From: Prorocentrum cordatum
Taxonomy: Eukaryota; Sar; Dinophyceae; Prorocentrales; Prorocentraceae
Direction: 5' to 3'
Length of the DNA: 20,000 bases
Assembly (NCBI GenBank): GCA_963575745.1
Contig: CAUYUJ010017900.1
Coordinates: 15,001 to 35,000 of the forward strand
Part shown: piece by piece, positions 7,619 through 15,159 of the stretch
How positions within the stretch are numbered: the first letter of the stretch is position 1
Layout: each line of letters starts with the position of its first letter
The notes under the pieces: model-generated
What the model saw: only the letters and a program-made list of their open reading frames with translations
The model's database searches: none
What the model was told of the DNA's origin: nothing
Position numbers and translations under genes: made by a program

Positions 7619-8833
7619 CAGCGCCGAAAAATCTGCGCGCCGCCTGCTTGGCAGCTGGTCCCTGAAACAATTGTCGCGCTGAGCCCTAAAGGCCCGACCC
7701 ACCGCCTTCGGCCAACTTGGCCCTGGCCGCGTCGACCGCAGCTTGCAGCTCCTGGGTGCTGGGGGTGTCGGCCCCCCTGTGGGTGTCGTGGCCGACCCAG
7801 GCCCTGCAGGCTCAGCACCAGCAGCGGCAGCGCCAGCCGCAGGAGGAGCCACAGGTGCCGCTGGGGGTGGCGTTCCAGGCTGGGATGCTGCGGCGGCGCT
7901 GGTGCCATCTCCACTGTCGGACTGGCGGGCGCGCTTGGCCGACAGGCGCTCCCGCATGTCTCTGGCTTCCGCCCTGAGCCGCTGAATGTTGTCGGCGCTG
8001 GGCCCGATGGCAGCCACGATTGCCTTCTGGATCTCAGCCGCCATGTTGCTCTTGAGGGCGAGCCACCGCTGCTTGTCCTCGTCTTCGATTTCGAGCTCAC
8101 TGAGGTCGAGGGCCTCGCCGTCCACGATCTCCACGCCATCGAAACCACTCTCCTCTCCCAGCAGCTGCGACAGGTTGATCTGGGAACCCGTCGGCGCATG
8201 CGCCGCCTCAGGCGGAGGCCCCGCACCAGGCGTCGAGCCGCGGGCCTTCTGCAACTCAGTCCTGAGCTCCTCTTGCCAGGCCGTCTTGGCCTGCACCGCC
8301 CAGACAGCCGCCTCCTGGGTCCGCTGGCTGCACTCCGCCAGCCAGCGCCGCGCCTCGTCCTCCTGGTGGACCGCGTGCTCCAAGGCCTTCTCCGCCCTCC
8401 TGCACGCCACGCCCTTCGCACTGATGGTCTCCTCCAACAGCGGCTGGCGGGCTGGCTGCGCAGGCGCTGGCGGCGCCACCGCTTGGACCAGGGCCCGCAG
8501 CTCCTGCGCCCCTGCGTCCGCCTTGACATGCTGCTGGAGCTGCGTGAGGAGCTCCGCCACTGTCGGCTGCTTGCCCGCCCCTCGCTGTGGTGGGGTCGAG
8601 ACCCGCGGTGCCTCCAGGCGGCTGGGTGCCCAGGTCCCTGGCGGGTGCGCGGGCCCTTGCTGGCCACCACCTTCACCACCTGGTGACCATACTCCTTTGG
8701 CCTGGCGCCACGGCGGCGGTGGCGAGGGGACCAGCGCATTTCCACAGGAGAAGCAGTGCTCTCGCGCCTTCCAGTTCCAGCGGTAGCGGCAACTTAAGCA
8801 AGAAAGGTAGCCCTTCGTGGCATCCTTGCCCAT
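7175..8833 (-). CDS. LINE ORF1/gag-like protein, cut short by a nonsense codon in the repeat
   Basis: I start it at the ATG at 8831-8833 (context CCCATGG), which is the first ATG after the spliced leader. The frame gives 552 residues. Residues 12-30 hold CLSC ... CFSC, a C-x2-C-x11-C-x2-C zinc finger that opens many dinoflagellate LINE polyproteins. A Pro/Gly-rich stretch follows. Residues about 134-198 are helical and coiled-coil-like (Glu, Arg, Ala, Gln rich), then an acidic patch ELEIEDEDK near 247-255, a second helix, and a Pro/Ala/Gly-rich hinge. The 70-residue repeats begin near residue 406. The frame ends at TAA (7175-7177), where the other copies have GAA. In an intact element it would read on into the repeats and the EEP, since the frame below is the same. 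It probably binds the element RNA; this is inference from position and domains. Confidence 0.8.
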   Translation of the reverse strand: MGKDATKGYLSCLSCRYRWNWKAREHCFSCGNALVPSPPPPWRQAKGVWSPGGEGGGQQGPAHPPGTWAPSRLEAPRVSTPPQRGAGKQPTVAELLTQLQQHVKADAGAQELRALVQAVAPPAPAQPARQPLLEETISAKGVACRRAEKALEHAVHQEDEARRWLAECSQRTQEAAVWAVQAKTAWQEELRTELQKARGSTPGAGPPPEAAHAPTGSQINLSQLLGEESGFDGVEIVDGEALDLSELEIEDEDKQRWLALKSNMAAEIQKAIVAAIGPSADNIQRLRAEARDMRERLSAKRARQSDSGDGTSAAAASQPGTPPPAAPVAPPAAGAAAAGAEPAGPGSATTPTGGPTPPAPRSCKLRSTRPGPSWPKAVGRAFRAQRDNCFRDQLPSRRRADFSALAAPGEPVEGQTLKAGSGSWIDAADVRVVDAFDRIQPPPWAADAQVVDAPSWSGLAPTPQARRWRAGGSGLAVPGEPVEGQTLKAGSGPLIDAADVRVVDAVDRIQPPPWAADAQMVDAPSWSGLAPTPQARRWRAGVSGLAVPGEPV

Positions 8834-9012
8834 GGGCTCCTCCAGGAGCTCACCGAGAAAGGAGGGATGTTGTGCCAACCAGGCACAGGGTACAATCGCG
8901 GAGTGGCCGTGAGGCCTCGTGTGAAAGCAGCCTGGACGCTGGCCCAGGGATCGCAGGTGGGGGCGCACCTCCCCCTTGCCAAACCTCAAGTCGCTGAGCC
9001 TCCCGCTACGGA
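8834..9012 (-). other. LINE 5' leader without ATG
   Basis: Between the spliced leader and the ORF1 ATG there are 179 bases with no ATG in any frame (no CAT on the plus strand). This is what one would expect for the 5' UTR of a translated, trans-spliced mRNA, and it supports the chosen start. Confidence 0.75.
8993..9012 (-). other. Possible decayed second spliced-leader relic
   Basis: Immediately after the exact spliced leader, the sense strand reads TCCGTAGC, then GGGA, then GGCTCA. This matches both ends of the spliced leader with the middle altered and two bases short. Tandem leader relics are known where a trans-spliced mRNA was copied into the genome and later spliced again. With 14 matching positions it could also be chance. 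Confidence 0.4.
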
Positions 9013-9034
9013 CTTGAGCCAAAATGGCTACGGA
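9013..9034 (-). other. Dinoflagellate spliced leader (DinoSL), exact 22-nt match
   Basis: The minus strand reads TCC followed by GTAGCCATTTTGGCTCAAG. This is the conserved 22-nt spliced leader that dinoflagellates add in trans to nuclear mRNAs, with T at the variable first position. In the genome it marks a sequence that came back from a mature mRNA by reverse transcription. Here it forms the 5' edge of the LINE and abuts the TCC (plus strand GGA) microsatellite. Confidence 0.97.
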
Positions 9035-9373
9035 GGAGGAGGTGGAGGAGGAGGAGGAGGAGGAGGAGGAGGGGGAGGAGGAGGAGTAAGAGGAGGAGGA
9101 GGGAGAGGAGGAGGAGGAGGAGGAGGAGGAGGAGGAGGAGGAGGAGGAGGAGGAGGAGGAGGAGGAGGAGGAGGAGGAGGAGGAGGAGGAGGAGGAGGAG
9201 GAGGAGGAGGAGGAGGAGGAGGAGGAGGAGGAGGAGGAGGAGGAGGAGGAGGGAGGAGGAGGAGGAGGAGGAGGAGGAGGAGGAGGAGGAGGAGGCAGGA
9301 AGAGGAGGAGGAGGAGGAGGAGGAGGAGGAGGAGGAGGAGGAGGAGGAGGAGGAGGAGGAGGAGGAGGAGGAG
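9032..9373 (+). repeat. (GGA)n microsatellite, about 340 bp
   Basis: Almost pure GGA repeats, with a few variants (GGT near 9042, GTAAGA near 9086, GGGA near 9072, 9103 and 9250, GGCAGGAA near 9293). It abuts the spliced leader and shares its first three bases. Confidence 0.97.
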
Positions 9374-9390
9374 TACAAGTGGCAGAACCA

Positions 9391-9448
9391 GACGGGCGCG
9401 TCGGGCGGGCGGACCCTGACGGGTGGGTCGGGCGGGCGGGCGGGCCCA
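9391..9448 (+). repeat. G-rich 27-31-bp duplication with G-quadruplex potential
   Basis: Two related units start with GACGGG (9391 and 9418). The second holds GGGTGGGTCGGGCGGGCGGG (9421-9440) and then one more GGG run: at least five G3 runs with loops of one or two bases. This is a strong G-quadruplex pattern on the plus strand. Confidence 0.7.
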
Positions 9449-9479
9449 GACCGCCAGGTCGAGCGGGCGGGTCGCTCAG

Positions 9480-9720
9480 GCGTCCATCCATCGTGAAAGA
9501 AGTTTTTCGAGCGATGGTGCGATTCACAAGCACATCGTTGGGACATCCAACGCGAAATCGTGATTCCTGAGTCTTGGGAGCACGGCGCCGCAACGATCTG
9601 TGAGGGCGTACCACGCGAGGCCGCGACTCTTGCATACGCTGTGAAGAAGTACCGAACCAGAGCGCGATTTCAAAATAAGCTGTGTGAAAATGTCAGGCGA
9701 GAGCCGTCGTTGCTGTAACC
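9480..9720 (+). repeat. Degenerate relative of the 72-90-bp repeat family
   Basis: No gene is seen. Phrases such as TTGGGACATCCAACGCGAAATC, GATTCCTGAG and GTCAGGCGAGAGCC recall the tandem units at 12250-12650 and 18524-18890. The match is weak and by eye. Confidence 0.3.
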
Positions 9721-9729
9721 CGGGGGCCA

Positions 9730-9905
9730 GGGAGCCAGTCTCAGCAGCAAGACTTCCTTGATAAGAACCAGGGTGCGAGCCCTGGGAGGAGCGCTTTATT
9801 TGTTCAACACATCGTTCACTGGGCAGGGGGGGTCAACAGTAATCATTCTTTAGAAAGGAGAATTCAATAACAAGCCGGTCACGATCCCTGGCACCTGGAT
9901 ATCAT
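9730..9905 (+). repeat. Dispersed SINE-like repeat, copy 2
   Basis: Partner of 1448-1640 in the same orientation, roughly 65-70 percent alike by eye. The hairpin at 9768-9785 is perfect (CCAGGG, loop TGCGAG, CCCTGG). Compared with copy 1, the first pair has changed from G-C to C-G, which keeps the stem. Confidence 0.5.
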
Positions 9906-10013
9906 TAATGTGTCTGCCCTCCTGGGCAGCTTAGGACACCGTACACACCGATACGCAGCCCAGCATCGGCCTAGCCAGGATCGGTGCATGTGTATAGTTG
10001 GCGCTCTCCTGTC

Positions 10014-10066
10014 CCAGGTCGGGAGGCCGTCACCTGGTAATCGCCGCACTTCCCGCTCGCGCGACA
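10014..10066 (+). repeat. Direct repeat left of a GGA tract
   Basis: CCCAG, CGGGAGGCCG and CGCCGCACTTCCC occur here and again at 10308-10352 in the same order and spacing. The two copies flank the GGA-rich tract at 10085-10290. Confidence 0.65.
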
Positions 10067-10084
10067 GTGCGCGTGGGAGTAGAC

Positions 10085-10290
10085 GGAGGAGGATGAGGAG
10101 GGCGAGGAGGAGAAGGAGGAGGGGGAGTTGGAGGAGGAGGAGGTTGAGGAGATGTTTGACGAGGAGGAGGAGGAGGAAGAGGATGCGGAGGAAGAGGAGG
10201 AGGAGGTGGAGGAGGAGGATGAGGAGGAGGAAGATGGGGAGGAGGGGAGTGGATGGGGAGGAGAAGGAAGAGGAGGAGGGCGGGAGGAGA
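10085..10290 (+). repeat. GGA/GAA/GAT-rich microsatellite
   Basis: Imperfect GGA triplets with GAA, GAT, TGA and GTT interruptions. The purine-rich strand is plus. Confidence 0.9.
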
Positions 10291-10307
10291 GCGAATGCCC
10301 CCCCGCC

Positions 10308-10352
10308 CAGACCGGGAGGCCGCTGTTTGGAACACGCCGCACTTCCCCTTCA
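10308..10352 (+). repeat. Direct repeat right of a GGA tract
   Basis: Second copy of the stretch at 10014-10066. A shorter trace (GTGAGGCCGTCGCCCGCCG) follows at about 10395. Confidence 0.6.
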
Positions 10353-10491
10353 CCCCGGGGAGCTGAGGCCTCTTGCCCAGGCGGGCGCGGCAGCGTGAGG
10401 CCGTCGCCCGCCGATGTGTTTTTCAATTTGGCCCCAGACTCGTGCCGGCCTGGCGGCAGTGGCGGCGGCGGCGGAAAATGGGCCTGAGCGT

Positions 10492-10718
10492 GTCGTCGCC
10501 ATCTTCGTCGCCATCGTCGTCGCCGTCGTCGTCGTCGTGGTCGTCGTCGTCGTGGTCGTCGGCGTCGGGTCGGCGTCGGCGTCGGCGTCGGCGTTGGCGT
10601 CGGCGTCGGCGTCGGCGTCGGCATCGGCGTCGGCGTCGGCGTCGTCGTCGTCGTCGTTGTCGTCGTCTTCGGCGTCGGCGTCGGCTTCGGCGTCGGCGTC
10701 GGCGTCGGTGTCGGCATC
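10492..10718 (+). repeat. TCG/GGCGTC microsatellite
   Basis: First GTCGTC triplets with CAT interruptions, then mainly GGCGTC hexamers, then TCG again. CpG is very dense. The frames across it encode only Arg, Ser/Ala or Val-rich strings and are not taken as genes. Confidence 0.93.
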
Positions 10719-10740
10719 TCTTCGGAGCCGGAGACGAACA

Positions 10741-11083
10741 CGAATACGATAATTATTATCAGGACTATATAATCACTAGTCGGGCGAGTGTTTTTTTGCT
10801 AGTATGTAATTCTACGAAGAATACTAATTATAATTGTATTAAGACGAATACGGAGACGACTAATCATCTCAATAATGACAAGATGAAGAAGCAAATTCGG
10901 ACAAACGTACTAATGATACTCCTAACAGTAATACTACTACTACTACGACTTATTACGACGAAAGAGGAGAATAATATTAATATTCGTAAAGGTAGTCGTA
11001 ATAATACGTATACTAAGAATAATAAGCATCATACTTACAACACGGGTACTTTTTAATACTACTAATACTAGCAGCAACAATAA
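10741..11083 (+). repeat. AT-rich island of degenerate triplets
   Basis: This stretch is far poorer in GC than all its surroundings. It is built from AAT, ACT, TAC, ACG, ATA and AAG triplets in changing registers, for example a run of five TAC triplets at about 10931-10946. It lies between a TCG/GGC tract and a GGA tract. I see no gene in it. Confidence 0.75.
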
Positions 11084-11384
11084 GGAGGAGGAGGAGGAGG
11101 AGGAGGAGGAGGAGGAGGAGGAGGAGGAAAAAGAGGGGGAGGAACATGAGGAGGAGGCAAGTATGAATAAGGAACAAGAGGATAAGGAAACATAAGACGA
11201 GGAAACAGAGGAGGCGGAGGAGGAGGAGGAGGAACAAGAGGAGGATGAGGAACATGAGTAGTAGTAGTAGGAGGAGGAGGAGGAGGGGGAGGAGGTGGAG
11301 GAGGTTCAGGAGGCGGAGGCGGAGAAGGAGAAGGAGGAGGAGGAGGAGGAGGAGGAGGAGGAGGCTGACGAGGAGGCGGAGGAT
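11084..11384 (+). repeat. GGA/GAA-rich microsatellite
   Basis: GGA triplets with GAA, ACA, CAA and GTA interruptions. It follows the AT-rich island and ends in GGCGGAGG. Confidence 0.92.
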
Positions 11385-12240
11385 GTCTGCCCCGCGCTGC
11401 CATCCCGCGCCGGTCGCCGTCCGACGCCGGCTCTGTGCAGGGTGGTCGCGATCCCGCGGCACTGGCGGGTGGCCGCGCCCGCCCCAGAAAGAAACTCAGC
11501 TCCTGTATATCCTGGGCGCTTCTCGCCCGCATCGCCGCCCGCCCCCGAAGATCCGATTCGGTATCGACCTCGGTCGGCCCGATTCGTTTCGATTTCGAAA
11601 TTCCGACGGCCCGTTGTGGCCCGATGCCTGAGTGGCGCTGATGTGTGCATCCTGGCGCAGCCGATTCGATTCCGAGAGTGTACCGATGTAGCCGGGTCTG
11701 ACGCACATCCAGACGCGCATCCCGGGGCCTTCGGACGTATTCGCTGATTCCTGGAGGTCTCCCTGCCTTCGGGTGCTTTCCAGCAGCTGCGCCTCACCGA
11801 GAGCGTTCTGGGGGTGCCCAGGTCGTCCCGAGCGTTTTTGCGCAGTCTTCGTTCCCAGTGCTTGCGCCGGGCCCTGGGACCGTCGAGAACGACTCGGGAT
11901 GACGAGGTGGTCCCACTGCAGGGGTTCAGCCCTCTGGGGGTCCACGTTAGGAAGAGATCACGACGTCGGAGCTCTGGGTCTCTGCGACCCCTTGCAAGCC
12001 CTACCCCTGGGGGTTCCGATCGACGCTGGGGCATCGGACACCCCCGTCGGGGTTGCTCCCCTGGCTGCAGACATCCTTCAAGTTCTGAGCCCCCGCTGGT
12101 GTTTTCGAAATCGAACCCGTAGGGGTAGGGCTCACATGCTGTCGCCCATCCTAAACCTCGCACCGGGGGGGGAAGGGAGACGACGGAAACGACTGCGAGA
12201 GGAACACGGTTGGTGGGAGGGAAGGAGACGATAGTAAGCC
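11385..12240. other. GC-rich stretch without a recognised gene
   Basis: A minus-strand frame (12163-11306, 285 codons) is open but resembles no family I know, and its end runs into the GGA tract as poly-Ser. A perfect 12-bp inverted repeat, AGCCCTACCCCT (11998-12009) and its complement (12121-12132), encloses about 110 bases. I see nothing else. Confidence 0.5.
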
Positions 12241-12249
12241 AATGTGTGC

Positions 12250-12650
12250 TAACGATGGTGAGTTCCCGGTCCCCTCCTCAAGGCATCGTTCGAGCCCAGC
12301 GACAGTCCCGCTTTGAAAAGGATCCGCCCTTCGTCCGTGTAGCTGTCACACAGTTTCAGGCTTGGAGTCAGAAATGGTTACCGAGGGAGGCTCGGGCGAA
12401 TACCCCTCAACAAAAAACAAGCCTACAGCTACCCATACAACTGTTGCACAGCTTGAGGCATCGAAGGTGTTTCAGGCGAGAACTCCATTCTGGCAAGGCA
12501 CCGCTCTTAAAGCGTGTGCACGTTGGAGATTGTCAAGGTACGTGTTGCGTGTCAAGGCGAGAGCCCCATTTTGTGAAGGCACCGCCCTCTATCTGTGTAA
12601 CTGCTTCTACTCAAACCTCCTGTGGTGTTGGGTCCTCGTTTTGAAGAGGC
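12250..12650 (+). repeat. Degenerate tandem repeat of about 80-90 bp
   Basis: Phrases such as CAAGGCGAGAGCCCCATTTT, GAAGGCACCGCCCTC and TGTGTAACTGC return about every 80-90 bases with many changes (compare about 12470-12540 with 12550-12620). The same phrases in altered form occur at 18740-18890. Confidence 0.55.
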
Positions 12651-12657
12651 AATGCCC

Positions 12658-12733
12658 CGCGTCTACTCCTCCTTCTCCTACTCCCGCTCCTGCTCCTGCT
12701 CCTCCTCCTCCCCTCCTCCTCCTCCTCCTCCTG
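12658..12733 (+). repeat. TCC/CTC-rich microsatellite
   Basis: Imperfect TCC triplets. Here the pyrimidine strand is plus, the reverse of the GGA tracts further left. Confidence 0.9.
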
Positions 12734-12734
12734 C

Positions 12735-12914
12735 CAGTGGCAGCGCCCGCATGGCACCGCCGCCCCCATTTCGGCACACCAGTCACACGTGTCGTGGCCC
12801 CACGGGGAGCTCCACCGAAGGCGACAGTGGCAGCGCCCGCACGGCACCGCCGCGCCCACTCGTGGCACGCCCCTCACACCTTTCGTGGTCCCACAGGGAG
12901 CCCACCAGCCGAGC
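12735..12914 (+). repeat. 90-bp tandem duplication
   Basis: Two units start with CAGTGGCAGCGCCCGCA at 12735 and 12825, exactly 90 bases apart, and continue with GGCACCGCCG, a CACAC..GT.TCGTGG block and CCCAC.GGGAGC. They are about 80 percent alike by eye. Confidence 0.9.
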
Positions 12915-13149
12915 GAGCCAGGTCTCTCAGCTCTGCCGACCCCCAGGGGCAGGAGGCGCCGCCGCGTGGAGCCGACGCACCGTCGGCCCACCGGGGGCCC
13001 CGCGGATTCGGCCGGCAGGGGGGGTGGGGGCGCCATCGCGCCGCTGCCGAGCCTGGCGCGCTGTCGCGCCTGGCGCGCCGTCGCGCCCTGCTGCGGCCTC
13101 CCCTGCACGCATTCCGCGGGGCCCCGCCTGAACTCCGTGCCTCGACGAG

Positions 13150-13321
13150 CGGTCCTCCTCCTCCCCACTTCTCCTCCCCCACCTCTTCCTCCACCTCCCC
13201 TGTCTTCTTCCTCCTCCTGCTCACCTTCCTCCTCCGCCCTTCTTCATCCTTCGTCTCCTCCCCGCCTCCTCCTCCTCCTCCTCCTCCTCCTCCTCTTCCT
13301 CCTCCTTTCCCTCCTCCTCTC
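13150..13321 (+). repeat. TCC-rich microsatellite
   Basis: Imperfect TCC/CTC triplets with CTT and CAC interruptions. The purest stretch is 13262-13320. Confidence 0.9.
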
Positions 13322-14260
13322 ATTCGGTGTCAGAGCCCAACGCAGCGGCGACCCTGGCGCGGGCCCTCAAAGTCGAACGCCGCCAAGGGCCCAGGATCGG
13401 CCGATTTCGAACGGCCTGCGCCCTTGGAAAGCCGCGATCGCTCGAGGCGGAAGCATCCACGTGCTGTGAGACACCAGCGCCGGAGAGTCGTCGCGGCACG
13501 AGCCTCAGGTGCCTCCTCCCCCCTCCCTCCCAGGCCCTCTCCTGGGGTGGGGCCCCTCGCGCCGTGCTCCGACCTCCCCGGATCTCCGATGCCATGCCCT
13601 TTGCTTCTTTACCTCCTTGATATGGCATCGGCCCCTTCCCACAGGACATGTGCTTCCTCCCGAGCTGTCTTTTCCCGGCGCTGGCTGCTGGCGAGGGCCC
13701 CCCTGGGGCCGAGATCGGCCACAGGCCGCCCGTCCTGACTTGTGCGCAGTGCGAGGAGGCGTGGCTCCGAGGAGGCAGACCCTCGGGGGCCCGTGGCGCA
13801 TCTCGAGGGTCGGCGCCGGAGCTGCCTCGGCGGCGCTCGCCGCCGCTCCTCCCTGGCGCGCTCCCCTCTCGCCGGGCATCGGGGCGGGTCTGGCTCCGAC
13901 GCATGGGGAGTCCGTGCGGACCTCTGGCAGTTGATGCCGTTGTTTCCCCACCTCTCGTCGTCGTCGTGACACACATCACGGGGGGATCTTTTTGGTGTTC
14001 CTCGCTCCCCTCCCGCCCCCTCTTTCGGCCGTTCCCTCTGCTTCATCCCCTCCTCCTGCATGGTGGCACAATTCGCTTCAACGGCACCCCCGTTTAGGTA
14101 GCCCTCCGCCAGCGCAGTTACTCTGCCTAGCCGCCGGCGTAAAACATGTTTTTGGTTATTTCAAGAGGATTGCGCCGTTCCGCGGACCTCTAGACGAAAT
14201 GAGAGGTGAATGGATGCTTCTAGGGCGAGGTCCGAGCTTGAACGTCCAAATGGCGACGTG
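13322..14260. other. GC-rich stretch without a recognised gene
   Basis: Several frames are open on both strands because of the high GC content, but none has a recognisable motif. An 8-bp inverted pair, CCAAGGGC (about 13382) and GCCCTTGG (about 13420), could form a long hairpin. I see nothing more that I can support. Confidence 0.5.
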
Positions 14261-14264
14261 GCTA

Positions 14265-14282
14265 GTAGCCATGTTTGGCTCA
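14265..14282 (+). other. Spliced-leader-like sequence (possible diverged relic)
   Basis: GTAGCCATGTTTGGCTCA matches the inner part of the dinoflagellate spliced leader with a single inserted G in its T run. It lies on the plus strand. No mRNA-like gene can be seen behind it, so it may be a relic of a decayed retrocopy or chance. Confidence 0.35.
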
Positions 14283-14339
14283 CATCTGTTTGGGAGGGGC
14301 CGTGCGACGCGGTCTGCGCGTGACAGGAACACGTCACCC

Positions 14340-14830
14340 GAGCCCAGCGAAGGAAACACGTGTGCCAGGGGAAGAGGTTGATGTGCAAGGGCTGCGTAGA
14401 GAAAAGGCTTCACGGCGAGATCTTGGGAGGTGTTCCAATGTCTGGGTACGTGCAAGGCGTGGCTGCCACTCCGTCAGTTCGCCACGCCTGGTGCTCGCTT
14501 CGCCCGCGTTGCCTGGGAGGGATAACTATCATATGGGGCGTGTCGTGCTTGACCGTAGATGCTGTCAGTGAGGCCTCAAAAATAGTGTGACAACGTCGCG
14601 GTCACCGGAAGCGATCCAATGTTCGCGTTTGTGCAGAGTGTGGCTGCCCCGGAACCGCTACGCAGCTCGGGAGGGGGCGCTGACGTGTGGGGCGTGCCGC
14701 ACGTGAATCCAGGTGTTGTCAGTCTGACTTCAGAGATGGCGGGGCAAAGTTGTGGTCGTGGGAAACGGTGCAGTGTTCGGGTCAGCGCAAGGTGCGGCTG
14801 CTGCACAGTCTCGCCTTGCGCACCTGAAGA
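14340..14830 (+). repeat. Degenerate tandem repeat of about 155-180 bp, three copies
   Basis: The block (C)CAATGT.. G.GT ..GTGCA.GG.GTGGCTGCC begins at about 14435, 14616 and 14769. Other shared phrases are GCTGTCAGT/GTTGTCAGT and GGGGCGTGTCGTGC/GGGGCGTGCCGCAC. The copies have diverged much. Confidence 0.6.
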
Positions 14831-14896
14831 AGGGAGGGGAGGACAAGATGGCCGACGCTGAGAATCGGAGTAATCATCGTACGAGGCAGGGTGCGT

Positions 14897-15003
14897 CTTT
14901 TGAACTTTCTTTTTGTTTTTTACTTGTTTTTGTCCTGTTCTCCTTTCTTTCTTCCAAGGGTGGGGGCGGGGGACGGGGCGTCGATCTTGTTTCCTTATTC
15001 CAG
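14897..15003 (+). promoter_or_regulatory. Two polypyrimidine-AG sites (possible splice acceptors)
   Basis: A long T/C-rich run ends in TTCCAAG at 14952-14958, and a shorter one ends in TTCCTTATTCCAG at 14991-15003. Both look like 3' splice sites on the plus strand. An ATG at 15040 opens an 88-codon frame with an Asp-rich start, which I do not recognise. Confidence 0.3.
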
Positions 15004-15159
15004 GGTCGGGAAACTTGAGGGAACGAGTAAGAGGACAACATGAACGACGACGACGGCGACCGTAATGCGGATGACGATGCGGAGGGGGGCGTCGACAACG
15101 GGGAGATTTGTCATGTTTTTGTGAGCTTTTTCGGGGGGGGGGTGCATCCTGGGAGCTTT

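Larger units (their letters stand above)
1934..9034 (-). mobile_element. Non-LTR retrotransposon (dinoflagellate LINE with EEP, RT and RNase H), degenerate
   Basis: A full-length-looking LINE is read on the minus strand. From 5' to 3' it carries the DinoSL (9034-9013), a leader without ATG, an ORF1-like zinc finger and coiled coil region, four 210-bp repeats, an EEP endonuclease, a reverse transcriptase, a CCHC knuckle, an RNase H and a Cys-rich tail, then a structured 3' UTR. Such elements copy by target-primed reverse transcription. The coding frame changes at about 6726-6770, 5133-5138, 4955-4968, 3330-3350 and 2994-3000, and has nonsense codons at 7175-7177 and 6243-6245, so no full polyprotein can be made from the sequence as given. 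The 5' end is fixed by the spliced leader. The 3' end is less certain: 1934 (where the GGA tract begins) or about 1980 (a run of T on the sense strand). GGA tracts flank both sides, which hides any target-site duplication. Confidence 0.9.

Noticed and set aside
6817-7665. Plus-strand frame of 282 codons over the LINE repeats
   Set aside because: It is the shadow of the 210-bp repeat, whose minus-strand frame is continuous with ORF1 and EEP.
8867-9496. Open frames with long poly-Gly, poly-Glu, poly-Leu or poly-Pro across the GGA tract
   Set aside because: They are frame readings of a pure GGA repeat on either strand.
11306-12163. Minus-strand frame of 285 codons as a host gene
   Set aside because: No known motif, Ser run from a GGA tract at its end, and no sign of exon structure or codon bias that I can judge.
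12362-13738. Open frame of 458 codons on the plus strand
   Set aside because: It runs through two TCC microsatellites and GC-rich repeats, has no known motif, and is explained by triplet repeats without stops.
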